Below, piece after piece: positions 51,197 through 59,321 of a stretch of DNA of 64,000 nt (position 1 is the stretch's first letter; every line of letters begins with the position of its first letter). Where the stretch lies: NCBI RefSeq assembly GCF_037977055.1, contig NZ_CP150274.1, positions 5,208,001 to 5,272,000 on the forward strand, in the 5' to 3' direction. The notes beneath the pieces were generated by a model. It did no database searches and was not told the DNA's origin. It saw only the letters and a list, made by a program, of their open reading frames with translations. The position numbers and the translations under genes were made by a program. Source of the stretch: Paenibacillus sp. FSL K6-1096. GTDB taxonomy: Bacteria > Bacillota > Bacilli > Paenibacillales > Paenibacillaceae.

Positions 51197-52279
51197 ATGA
51201 GCGAGGTCAAGAAAATCGCCGTAATTGCCGGGGACGGAATCGGACCTGAAGTTGTGGCTGAAGCGGAAAAGGTATTGAAAAGAACGGAAGAGCTGTTCGG
51301 GTATGCATTCGAAACAGAGCATGCCTTGTTCGGCGGAATTGCCATTGACGAGCGGGGAACACCGCTGCCGGAGGATACGCTGGAGATCTGCCGCAGTGCT
51401 GATGCTGTATTGCTGGGAGCTGTCGGCGGACCAAAGTGGGACAATAACCCGAAGGAGCTGCGTCCGGAGACCGGGCTGCTTGGCATCCGCAAGGCGCTGG
51501 GGCTGTTCTCCAATCTGCGCCCGGCCGTCGTCTTCGACTGCCTGAAGGATGCTTCGACGCTGAAGCCGGAGGTACTGGAGGGTACAGACCTGATGGTGGT
51601 GCGCGAGCTGACAGGCGGCATCTATTTCGGGGACAAGCTGCGCCGTCAGGGCGAGCATGGAGAAGAAGCGGTAGATACCTGTGTATACAATGTTACAGAG
51701 GTAGAGCGGATTGTCCGTCAGGCGTTCGAGATCGCCGGCAAGCGCCGCGGGAAGCTGGCCAGTGTGGACAAAGCGAACGTGCTGGAGACCTCCCGTCTGT
51801 GGCGTGAAGTAGTCAACCGTATTGCGCCGGAATATCCGCAGGTGGAGCTGGAGCATGTGCTGGTCGATAACTGTGCCATGCAGCTGCTGCGCCGTCCGTC
51901 GAGCTTCGACGTTATCGTAACCGAGAATATGTTCGGAGATATCCTCAGTGACGAAGCAGCGATGCTGACAGGCTCTATCGGGATGCTGGCTTCGGCATCG
52001 CTCGGAGAAGGCAGCTACGGCCTCTATGAGCCGGTTCACGGCTCGGCGCCTGATATTGCCGGACAAGGGCTGGCGAATCCGATTGCAACGATCCTGTCGC
52101 TGGCACTGATGCTGCGGATGACCTTCGGCTATGAGGATGCAGCCGCTGCCATTGAAGCCGCTGTGGCTGAGGTGCTGGATGCCGGCCACCGGACCAGCGA
52201 TATCGCTGTAGACAAGAGCCAGGCCATCAGCACAGAGCAGATGGGCGACCTGATTGTAGCAGCTATCCGCCGGGCCTAG
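51197..52279 (+). CDS. leuB: 3-isopropylmalate dehydrogenase
   Basis: 360 residues. NAD-dependent oxidative decarboxylation in leucine synthesis. AGDGIGPEV at the start, substrate-binding RELTGGIYFG and the NAD site ENMFGDILSDEAAMLTGSIG are diagnostic. AAGGAGTG lies six bases before the ATG. It stands alone, separated by 9.6 kb from leuA; no T-box precedes it, so it is not under the same leader unless transcription reads through, which the intervening terminators make unlikely. Confidence 0.97.
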   Translation: MSEVKKIAVIAGDGIGPEVVAEAEKVLKRTEELFGYAFETEHALFGGIAIDERGTPLPEDTLEICRSADAVLLGAVGGPKWDNNPKELRPETGLLGIRKALGLFSNLRPAVVFDCLKDASTLKPEVLEGTDLMVVRELTGGIYFGDKLRRQGEHGEEAVDTCVYNVTEVERIVRQAFEIAGKRRGKLASVDKANVLETSRLWREVVNRIAPEYPQVELEHVLVDNCAMQLLRRPSSFDVIVTENMFGDILSDEAAMLTGSIGMLASASLGEGSYGLYEPVHGSAPDIAGQGLANPIATILSLALMLRMTFGYEDAAAAIEAAVAEVLDAGHRTSDIAVDKSQAISTEQMGDLIVAAIRRA

Positions 52280-52342
52280 TCATTACCACATTGTTCCACC
52301 TTTGAAGCAGACGCAAGAAAAACTTCACAAAATATTGCTTGT

Positions 52343-52357
52343 TTATAATAATTATAA
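52343..52357. promoter_or_regulatory. PerR-type box
   Basis: TTATAATAATTATAA, a perfect 7-1-7 inverted repeat matching the PerR consensus TTATAATNATTATAA at every position. It lies about 160 bases before the peroxiredoxin start. Confidence 0.85.
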
Positions 52358-52376
52358 AAAAGTAATGACTGTAATA

Positions 52377-52405
52377 TTGACTTTGATTTTGTACGATGAT
52401 AACAT
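52377..52405 (+). promoter_or_regulatory. Candidate promoter of the peroxiredoxin gene
   Basis: TTGACT, 17-base spacer, TAACAT. The 5' leader then holds a short stem (CCCGG/CCGGG, 52464-52480) followed by a T-run. Confidence 0.55.
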
Positions 52406-52518
52406 TTGTTCTGTACCAGTAAGAAGGTAACCATCCATCAAAATCAAGAAAAGCATATTACACCCGGCAGTGCTCCGGGAGTTGTTTTTCTTACATAATT
52501 CAAAGGAGGATTTAAGCA

Positions 52519-53058
52519 ATGGCAGAACGTTTGGTAGGTAAACCCGCCCCTGACTTCACTATGGAGACAGTAACAGGCGACGGTAAGGATTTCGGTAAGG
52601 TTAGCTTGTCCGACTATCGCGGTAAATGGCTTGTATTCTTCTTTTATCCGCTTGATTTCACCTTTGTATGCCCAACTGAGATTACAGCCCTGAGCGAAGC
52701 TGCGGCTGAATTCGCAGAGCTCGATACAGAAATCCTCGGCGTGAGCGTTGACTCGATCCACAGCCACAAGGCTTGGCTCAATACACCGAAGGATTCGAAC
52801 GGTCTTGGACCGGTTAACTTCCCGCTCGCTTCCGACATCACGAAGAAGGTAGCCAGCGATTACGGCGTCCTGATCGAAGAAGAAGGCGTAGCGCTGCGCG
52901 GCTTGTTCATCATTGATCCTGACGGCGAACTGAAGTATCAGGTCGTCAACCATAACGATGTCGGCCGCAGCGTAGAAGAGACACTGCGCGTGCTGCAGGC
53001 TCTCCAATCCGGCGGGCTGTGCGCAATGAACTGGAAGCCGGGCGACAAGAACCTGTAA
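52519..53058 (+). CDS. ykuU: 2-Cys peroxiredoxin (YkuU-like)
   Basis: 179 residues. Peroxidatic Cys 51 in FTFVCPTE and resolving Cys 168 in GGLCAMNWKPG make it a typical 2-Cys enzyme that reduces peroxides. The start MAERLVGKPAPDFTME and the end GGLCAxNWKPG match B. subtilis YkuU rather than AhpC (which is longer). AAAGGAGG lies ahead of the ATG. Induction by peroxide through PerR is indicated by the upstream box. Confidence 0.93.
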   Translation: MAERLVGKPAPDFTMETVTGDGKDFGKVSLSDYRGKWLVFFFYPLDFTFVCPTEITALSEAAAEFAELDTEILGVSVDSIHSHKAWLNTPKDSNGLGPVNFPLASDITKKVASDYGVLIEEEGVALRGLFIIDPDGELKYQVVNHNDVGRSVEETLRVLQALQSGGLCAMNWKPGDKNL

Positions 53059-53100
53059 GCCTGCAGACGCTTTAAGCCGCGATCCTTGATAGTGTGAGAG

Positions 53101-53140
53101 AACCTCCTTCCCGGAATATTTCCGGGCTGGGAGGTTTTTT
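53101..53140 (+). terminator. Terminator of the peroxiredoxin gene
   Basis: AACCTCCTTCCCGG pairs with CCGGGCTGGGAGGTTTTTT. Confidence 0.93.
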
Positions 53141-53288
53141 GCACCAATGGAAATTATTAGCCGGACAAGCCGTTTGAAATTAGGCTTTCAGGTTAATATA
53201 TAGCTTAAAGGAGAGGAATCTCTTCCCCTGTTCCGCAATATAATAATAGGAAACCGGCGATGATAATACTCAAGGAGGGTGAACAAAA

Positions 53289-53696
53289 ATGAGCTTTTGC
53301 TGTGGAGCGAGTATGGTTGGAACGAAGGGAACCCTAAAGCATTATCGCACGCAAGTCCATAATGTTCCCCTGCTGTTTTGTCCGGTGTGCCACCGGGTAG
53401 AGGTACATTACAAAGTCGAGAACGAATATGAAATACTGGCCGAATATGCCCATGGCGACGGTGTCACCGATGTGGATTTCCAGGATTATGTGATGGAAGA
53501 TGAGGAAGCGATCTTCGAGAATGTCATTAATATGGAGAGCGAAGACCCGCTGGCCATTGTACGCAGCCAGATCGACATGTCGCTTGATCTGCTCGCTATC
53601 GCCAAGCAGATCGGTGATGCCAAGTGGGAACGCGAGTTGAAGAAGCGCCTGGCCGTCATGAGCCAGCGCCGTAACCGGCTGCAGCAGAAGGCCTGA
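53289..53696 (+). CDS. Zinc-ribbon-like protein of unknown function
   Basis: 135 residues. An N-terminal FCCG and a CPVCHRVEVHYK pair could bind zinc. The middle is acidic (VMEDEEAIFENVINMESEDP), and the end is a helical, basic segment (AKQIGDAKWERELKKRLAVM) resembling a UvrB/UvrC-type coiled coil. AAGGAGG is nine bases before the ATG. Single gene with its own terminator. No known role assigned. Confidence 0.7.
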   Translation: MSFCCGASMVGTKGTLKHYRTQVHNVPLLFCPVCHRVEVHYKVENEYEILAEYAHGDGVTDVDFQDYVMEDEEAIFENVINMESEDPLAIVRSQIDMSLDLLAIAKQIGDAKWERELKKRLAVMSQRRNRLQQKA

Positions 53697-53735
53697 GCCG
53701 CTGCATGATAAGCTCCCAGTAGGTAATAAATTAAT

Positions 53736-53765
53736 GAGCCTCCGCGCGTTTGCGGGGGCTCTTTT
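53736..53765 (+). terminator. Terminator of the zinc-ribbon gene
   Basis: GAGCCTCCGCG-CGTTT-GCGGGGGCTC followed by TTTTC. Confidence 0.88.
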
Positions 53766-54027
53766 CAATGAATTTGCAGGAAATTAGGTATTCTTCTGAT
53801 ATTAAATGTGTCTTAAGAATCATTTTAAGAATATTTTTGGGATTCGACAGATTCTCTGATTGCGTTGTCTTCTGCTCTTGGATATGATTGGAATATAGTT
53901 GAAACGGTTGGATAATATAATACGATTTCCGAATGTTCTGGCGGCTTCGTCATATACTCATATACATAGTAAATTGATGTCGCTTAAGCGTCTTTGTTAA
54001 TTGCACTAAAAGGGGGAACTTCGTATC

Positions 54028-55131
54028 GTGATAAGCCAATATCAGGAAAGCTTGCTGTTAACAGCAAGAACGTTTCAAACTGGTGCAATGGATACTACCT
54101 ATGAGGATGTGCTCGAGCATATCGACAGCGGAATTCTGCTGTTTGACGTGGATGGGGTCCTAACCTTCGTCAACAAGCAGATGTATGGCATCCTGGAGCT
54201 TAGCCGCCATTCTCTTCTGGGCTGCACGTTGTCACATTTGTTATCCCATATTCAGTTAAGCCGCTTCAAGAAGAAGCAGGTCCTGCGGAGCTACCGTGAA
54301 ATGGTGCTCAAAGGTAAGCCAAGCTATGAATTTGTAGACGAATACGGACGGTACTGGCGTGCGTCTCTGTGCAGCGGAGAGCAAATGAAGGGCAGCTATC
54401 TGTTCACGTTCAAAGAGATTTCCGATTATAAGCTGATCGAGCAGACCGCTTATCAGAACGACAGTCTGGCGATGCTGGGCCGGTTATCGGCCTCCATTGC
54501 CCACGAAATCCGCAATCCTCTGACTGCAATCCGCGGCTTCATTCAGTTGCTGCATCCTCATCTGCATCTGCTTGGCAAAGAGGAATATGCCAAGATTATA
54601 CTGGCAGAGATCGACCGCGCTAATGACATTATTCATGAATTTCTCAACTCTTCGAAGCCCTCTGTCCCCCAAGTCAGTATGATCCGGGTCTCCGCTTTGC
54701 TTAAGGAGGTAGTGCTCCTTACAGAGAGCGAGGCTCTGATGAAGAACTGCCAGATTCATCTGCAGCCGCTTCAGGAAGATCTGTTCATCTCAGGAGATAT
54801 CAAGCAGATGAAGCAGGTGGTCCTGAATATGATAAGAAATGCAATGGAAGCGATTTCAGAGCGGGCCGATGAATCTGCCGGCAGAGTAGAGGTGGGGGCC
54901 CGCAAGGAAGGCACAGAGGTGCGCATCTTCATCTCTGACAACGGCAAGGGCATGGATATCTGCACGCTCGACAGGCTGTTTAACCCCTTCTTCACCACGA
55001 AAGAGAACGGGACGGGACTTGGACTGTCCGTCAGTGACCGGATCATCAAGAACCATGGCGGCACGATTTCGGTCAGCAGCCGGCTGAATGAAGGAACCCG
55101 GTTCGTTATTTCCCTTCCGCTCGTTCATTGA
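54028..55131 (+). CDS. PAS-domain sensor histidine kinase (sporulation-kinase type)
   Basis: 367 residues. N-terminal PAS domain (HIDSGILLFDVDGVLTFVNK, about 30-140). HisKA block with phosphoacceptor His 159 in ASIAHEIRNPLTAIRGFIQLL, then HATPase_c with N-box NMIRNAMEAI, G1 DNGKGMD and G2 GTGLGLS. No membrane helices, so it is cytoplasmic. This layout resembles the KinA/KinE-type orphan sporulation kinases. No response regulator is adjacent. GTG start with AGGGGGA about 10 bases upstream. A loose sigma-H-like match (GGATAA ... GAAT, near 53909-53933) is seen but unproven. Confidence 0.92.
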   Translation: MISQYQESLLLTARTFQTGAMDTTYEDVLEHIDSGILLFDVDGVLTFVNKQMYGILELSRHSLLGCTLSHLLSHIQLSRFKKKQVLRSYREMVLKGKPSYEFVDEYGRYWRASLCSGEQMKGSYLFTFKEISDYKLIEQTAYQNDSLAMLGRLSASIAHEIRNPLTAIRGFIQLLHPHLHLLGKEEYAKIILAEIDRANDIIHEFLNSSKPSVPQVSMIRVSALLKEVVLLTESEALMKNCQIHLQPLQEDLFISGDIKQMKQVVLNMIRNAMEAISERADESAGRVEVGARKEGTEVRIFISDNGKGMDICTLDRLFNPFFTTKENGTGLGLSVSDRIIKNHGGTISVSSRLNEGTRFVISLPLVH

Positions 55132-55152
55132 AGAGCTCATAACCTATAAATA

Positions 55153-55197
55153 AAGAACAGCCGCAAGTCTTCAGTAACTGAGACTTGCGGCTGTTCG
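55153..55197 (+). terminator. Terminator of the histidine kinase gene
   Basis: GAACAGCCGCAAGTCT pairs perfectly with AGACTTGCGGCTGTTC; the loop TCAGTAACTG adds four more pairs. Confidence 0.85.
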
Positions 55198-55236
55198 CCG
55201 TGTGGACCCTGTATGGTTAGCCAGAGGGAGAGCCCC

Positions 55237-55368
55237 CTATTTGCGGGCCTTCATCTGCGCAGTGAGGGACTGCACTCCGTTCATAATCTTATCCCGTGTA
55301 TTCTTGTTCTTCAGCAAGTAGGCCGCTCCCAATGCTACCGTCGTAAATAATGTCTTCTTGGTGTTCAT
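55237..55368 (-). CDS. 43-residue small protein
   Basis: An ORF of 43 codons: start MNTKKTLFTTVALGAAYLLK, then KNTRDKIMNGVQSLTAQMKA and a basic end. It has a short hydrophobic segment (about 7-20) and an amphipathic basic helix, the pattern of small membrane-associated stress or sporulation proteins such as YtxH-like. The ribosome site AAGGAGG is seven bases before the ATG, as strong as any in the window. It is upstream of the Feo genes on the same strand but separated from them, so it is probably independent. Confidence 0.7.
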   Translation of the reverse strand: MNTKKTLFTTVALGAAYLLKNKNTRDKIMNGVQSLTAQMKARK

Positions 55369-55473
55369 GGTTATTCCTCCTTGGTCTGGTTGTCACAGGC
55401 TTATAACTAACATACCCCGAGCCCGGGAGTTCTAAACGAAGGAATACCAGATCCTCAAGGCAAGTCCGGCGTC

Positions 55474-55665
55474 TTAGCGCTTGTGACCCGCTGTAGTGCC
55501 TCCGCAGCACAGGGGGGAGTCCATAGATGCTGCAGGACAGCTCTTGCCCTTGTCACAGCCTGCACAGGCGCCCTGCTTGCCCTTCTGGATATGCCGGTAG
55601 ATCATCCAGCCGGAGTACCCGAAGATTAGCGCTACAATCAGAATATTAACGATCATCGCTGCCAT
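55474..55665 (-). CDS. FeoB-associated Cys-rich membrane protein
   Basis: 63 residues. One membrane helix (5-23), then a Cys-rich tail GACAGCDKGKSCPAASMDSPLCCGG. Small proteins of this kind (FeoC-like in location, FeoB-associated Cys-rich family) occur directly behind feoB. GAGAGG is five bases ahead. It follows feoB by 42 bases; a role in Fe(II) handling or FeoB control is inferred. Confidence 0.88.
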   Translation of the reverse strand: MAAMIVNILIVALIFGYSGWMIYRHIQKGKQGACAGCDKGKSCPAASMDSPLCCGGTTAGHKR

Positions 55666-55706
55666 CGCTTCCTCTCAATATACTTGAACCTTGGACTAAG
55701 TTACGG

Positions 55707-57719
55707 TTACGACCATCCGAGCAAACGCCCGCCTTGATAGATGACCAGTGACACTGCATAAGCCAGCACCAAAGAATATCCCATGGAGAAAAAGGTCCAT
55801 TTCCAGGAGGCTGTCTCCTTCTTGATGACCCCCACTGTAGCCAGACAAGGAATGTAGAGCAGAATAAAGGCCATGAAGCTAACGGAGCTAAGCGGCGTAA
55901 AGACGGCAGCAATCTGGCTCTCCAATCCGGCGGCATCCGGCGCATGGTAGATGATATTCATGGTGGAGACTACCACCTCCTTGGCCAGAAAGCCGGGAAC
56001 CAGAGTAGAGCCGGCCTGCCAGGTGCCGAAGCCAAGCGGCTGCAGCAGCGGGGCAATCCATCCGCCGAATCCTGCCAGGAAGGAATGATCCATATCAACA
56101 TTGAGACCGCCAGGGCCTGCGTAGGACATCAGCCAGATAATTACCGAGCCGGCGAGGATGATCGTACCCGCTTTACGCAGGAAGCCTTTACCCTTCTCCC
56201 AGGTGCTCCGGCCGAGGGTCTTAAGCTGCGGCATCCGGTAGGGCGGCAGCTCGATAATGAAGATAGAGGATTCATTCTTGAACAGATGCTTGGAGAACAG
56301 CTTGCACAGAATCAGTGCAAACACAACACCCAGAACGTACATCGCCATTACAGCTGTAGCCTGCTGGGCCGGAAAGAAGACCGCTGCGAACAGCAGATAT
56401 ACCGGCAGGCGGGCGGAGCAGGACATCAGCGGCAGAAGCAGCGTGGTCAGCATCCGGTCCTTGGGCTGCTCGATGCTGCGGGCGGCCATAATGGCCGGCA
56501 CATTGCAGCCGAAGCCGATGATGAACGGAATGAAGGCTTTGCCGTTCAGGCCCATCCGTTCCATCGTGCTGTCCATCAGCAGGCAGACGCGGGCCATATA
56601 GCCGGAATCCTCCAGGAAGGAGATGATCAGGAACAGAATGAAGATCTGCGGGACAAAGACGACTACCCCGCCGACACCTCCAATAATCCCGTCGACGATC
56701 AGCGCATGGGTGAATTCCGAGGCTCCAAGCATCTGCAGCAGCGAATTCGTCCAGTCGCTCAGCGGTCCGCCGATGAAGCCATCAACCAGATCCGATAACG
56801 GACTGCCGGCCCAGTCAAAGGTCGTTTTGAACATGACATACATGAAGAACAGGAACAGAGGCAAGCCCAGATACCGGTGAGTGAGAATAGAATCGAGCCG
56901 TTCGGTCAGGTTATGCGGCTTCTGCCGGGAGGAATCAATCGCAGCCGCGCATACAGAGCGGATGTAATCCATGCGGACAGAGCGTATCCACTGGGGAAGC
57001 GTGAGGGCCAGTTTATCCTTCTGCAGCCTGCTCTGGCAGGCTTCACAAATCTCTGTTAAGCCGGTAATATCCATCCGTTTCATAAGGAATTCTGTAACAA
57101 CCGGATTCTGCTCCATCAGCTGCAGAGCTACCCAACGAAGGTTAGGCAGTTCAGAGGTTTTCTGCAACTGCGTAACAATAGAGGCGATGGTCTCTTCAAC
57201 CAACTTGCCGTAATCCAGCCGGAAGCTGACAGTCGGGATATGGGACGGCTTCTCCAGGACGCTGAGCACCTGGCCGGTGCCCTTCCCGGTTCTGGCAACC
57301 AGCGGCATGACGGGAATGCCGAGCTGGGCCTGCAGAATACCCGGATTGACCTGAATGCCGCGGGCCTGGGCCACATCGGTCATATTCAGTCCAAGAATAG
57401 CCGGTTTGCCGTATTCGAGCAATTGAACTGTAAGGAGCAGGTTCCGTTCGAGCTGGGAGGCATCGACAATGTTGATCAGCGCTTCGGGGTTCTCTTCGAT
57501 CAGGTACTGGGCAGCAACGCCTTCATCGCGGGAGAGGGGGTGAAGGGAGTAGATTCCGGGCAGGTCGATCAGCTTGCCGGCTCCGTTCTTCAGGCTGCCG
57601 ATCTTTTTCTCGACCGTGACGCCCGCCCAGTTGCCGACATATTCGTAGGAGGAAGTAAGGGTGTTGAATAGTGAGGTTTTGCCGGTGTTGGGATTGCCCA
57701 CAAGTGCGATAGAGCTCAT
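55707..57719 (-). CDS. feoB: Ferrous iron transporter B
   Basis: 670 residues. Cytoplasmic GTPase domain with G1 GNPNTGKTS (8-16), G2/G3 (WAGVTVEKK, DLPGIYSL) and G4 LNMTDVA. The C-terminal membrane part has two Gate motifs; LMSCSARLPVYLLFAAVF and FGCNVPAIMAARSIE carry the conserved Cys residues. It imports Fe(II). Overlaps feoA by four bases (ATGA). Regulation by Fur through the box upstream of feoA. Confidence 0.97.
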   Translation of the reverse strand: MSSIALVGNPNTGKTSLFNTLTSSYEYVGNWAGVTVEKKIGSLKNGAGKLIDLPGIYSLHPLSRDEGVAAQYLIEENPEALINIVDASQLERNLLLTVQLLEYGKPAILGLNMTDVAQARGIQVNPGILQAQLGIPVMPLVARTGKGTGQVLSVLEKPSHIPTVSFRLDYGKLVEETIASIVTQLQKTSELPNLRWVALQLMEQNPVVTEFLMKRMDITGLTEICEACQSRLQKDKLALTLPQWIRSVRMDYIRSVCAAAIDSSRQKPHNLTERLDSILTHRYLGLPLFLFFMYVMFKTTFDWAGSPLSDLVDGFIGGPLSDWTNSLLQMLGASEFTHALIVDGIIGGVGGVVVFVPQIFILFLIISFLEDSGYMARVCLLMDSTMERMGLNGKAFIPFIIGFGCNVPAIMAARSIEQPKDRMLTTLLLPLMSCSARLPVYLLFAAVFFPAQQATAVMAMYVLGVVFALILCKLFSKHLFKNESSIFIIELPPYRMPQLKTLGRSTWEKGKGFLRKAGTIILAGSVIIWLMSYAGPGGLNVDMDHSFLAGFGGWIAPLLQPLGFGTWQAGSTLVPGFLAKEVVVSTMNIIYHAPDAAGLESQIAAVFTPLSSVSFMAFILLYIPCLATVGVIKKETASWKWTFFSMGYSLVLAYAVSLVIYQGGRLLGWS

Positions 57720-57958
57720 GACACCTTCACCTCAATCAAGGATGCTTCTTTACGGCGGATTGCAAATAACTGGCCGTTGCATTCCAGTGTAACAGGTCCC
57801 AGGAAAGGCCCCTTGCCCTTCAGACGGATGACCACACCCTCAGACACTCCAAGATCGGCCAGACGCCGCCGCAGGACAGGGTTCATGCCCTCAATGCTAT
57901 GAATGGAACCGGTTGAGCCTGGTTGTAAATGCAGCAGGGAGCAGGATGCAGATACCAT
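57716..57958 (-). CDS. feoA: Ferrous iron transport protein A
   Basis: 80 residues, SH3-like FeoA fold: LQPGSTGSIHSIEGMNPVLRRRLADLGVSEGVVIRL, then CNGQLFAIRRKEASLIEV. GGAGG lies seven bases before the ATG. Operon order feoA-feoB-Cys-rich protein. Confidence 0.95.
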   Translation of the reverse strand: MVSASCSLLHLQPGSTGSIHSIEGMNPVLRRRLADLGVSEGVVIRLKGKGPFLGPVTLECNGQLFAIRRKEASLIEVKVS

Positions 57959-57979
57959 TATTATCCCTCCAAAAGATAT

Positions 57980-57994
57980 TGATAATCAATCTCA
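57980..57994. promoter_or_regulatory. Fur-like box upstream of feoA
   Basis: TGATAATCAATCTCA, matching the 7-1-7 Fur consensus TGATAATNATTATCA at 12 of 14 fixed positions; within a longer ATTGATAATCAAT repeat. It lies 22 bases upstream of the feoA start. Confidence 0.75.
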
Positions 57995-58092
57995 ATGATA
58001 TCTTGAAATGTAGCATTTTTATGTAAAAAGTACAGTGATTTATGTCATTGTCTAAGGTTGCTGAAATCAGTATAGAAATCGCGGAATTTGTC

Positions 58093-58122
58093 TTTACAAT
58101 ATATTCTTCATTAAAGTATGAT
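58093..58122 (+). promoter_or_regulatory. Promoter of the DRE-TIM aldolase gene
   Basis: TTTACA, 18-base spacer, TATGAT. Confidence 0.6.
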
Positions 58123-58174
58123 TGAACGATAATGTAAGCATAGTAAAGAGATACCCCGAAGGGAGAGCCGCATT

Positions 58175-59134
58175 GTGAAGACGAATCAGAGTAAAATTGT
58201 CGATTGTACCATCCGCGATGGGGGATTGGTGAATAATTGGGATTTCAGCGTTGAATTTGTGCAGAAATTATACGCAGGGCTGAATGAGGCCGGTGTTGAT
58301 TATATGGAGATCGGATACAAAAACTCGCCGAAGCTGCTCAAAGGTTCCGAGGGTGCGGGTCCCTGGAGATTCCTGAATGATGACTTCCTGCGCAAGGTCA
58401 TTCCGCAAAAGGGTCATACCAAGCTGTCCGCTCTGGTGGACATCGGGCGTGTGGACGAGAACGATATTCTGCCGCGCAGCGAGAGTATGCTGGATCTGAT
58501 CCGTGTGGCCTGCTACAGCAAGGATGTGGACAAGGCCCTTCAGCTTGTACAGACCTTCCATGATCTAGGATATGAGACGACGATCAATATTATGGCTCTG
58601 TCCAATGTAATGGAGAATGAATTACTGGAAGCTTTTGAGATGATCCGTGAGAGCGTTGTGGATGTGGTGTATATCGTGGATTCCTACGGCAGCCTCGACC
58701 ATAATGATATGCATTACCTGATCGAGAAGTTCAAGACACATCTGCCCAATAAGCGCCTGGGCGTACACACGCACAACAATCTTCAGCTGGCCTTCTCCAA
58801 TACGCTGGTTGCCGCCGAGAAGGGCGTGGAGCTGCTGGATGCCTCCTGCTATGGTATGGGCCGTGCGGCAGGTAACTGTCCGACAGAGCTGCTGGTTACC
58901 CACCTGAAGCATACGAATTACATCCTGCGTCCTGTGCTGGATATTGTCGAGAACCTGATGATCCCGCTGCGGGAGAAGGAAGAGTGGGGGTATATCATTC
59001 CTTACATGATTACCGGAACCTTGGACGAACATCCCCGCTCGGCAATGGCGCTGCGATCCTCAGACGATAAAGACAAAGCGGTTGACTTCTATGACAAGCT
59101 GACAACACCTGAGGTTAATTTCGGGGATAAATAA
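58175..59134 (+). CDS. DRE-TIM aldolase/HMGL-like metalloenzyme, single domain
   Basis: 319 residues. Metal-binding DRE-type motif at the N-terminus (IVDCTIRDGGLVNNW), TIM-barrel strands (YMEIGYKN, YIVDSYGSL) and the HxH metal site GVHTHNNLQLAFSNTL. It resembles 4-hydroxy-2-oxovalerate aldolase or HMG-CoA-lyase-like enzymes, but it lacks the C-terminal regulatory domain of LeuA and no aldehyde dehydrogenase is next to it. The start is GTG 58175 with GGGAG nine bases upstream. Substrate not determinable. Confidence 0.85.
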   Translation: MKTNQSKIVDCTIRDGGLVNNWDFSVEFVQKLYAGLNEAGVDYMEIGYKNSPKLLKGSEGAGPWRFLNDDFLRKVIPQKGHTKLSALVDIGRVDENDILPRSESMLDLIRVACYSKDVDKALQLVQTFHDLGYETTINIMALSNVMENELLEAFEMIRESVVDVVYIVDSYGSLDHNDMHYLIEKFKTHLPNKRLGVHTHNNLQLAFSNTLVAAEKGVELLDASCYGMGRAAGNCPTELLVTHLKHTNYILRPVLDIVENLMIPLREKEEWGYIIPYMITGTLDEHPRSAMALRSSDDKDKAVDFYDKLTTPEVNFGDK

Positions 59135-59149
59135 CCGTCTCGAAGGAGC

Positions 59150-59187
59150 AAAGCACTCGCCTCTACTTGTGGCCGGTGCTTTTTTTC
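59150..59187 (+). terminator. Terminator of the aldolase gene
   Basis: AAAGCAC-(GCC) pairs with (GGC)-GGTGCTTTTTTT; the AAGCAC/GTGCTT core is six bases. Confidence 0.75.
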
Positions 59188-59321
59188 TTCCGGTGGCGGT
59201 TCCGTTCAATATTGTAGATGATCGATGTAACTTTACGGAGCTGTCATGCCGATATTTATACATAGGACATTGTATACATCCAATAGTTACTATAGATATC
59301 ATTTTTAGACGCGAGGGACTT

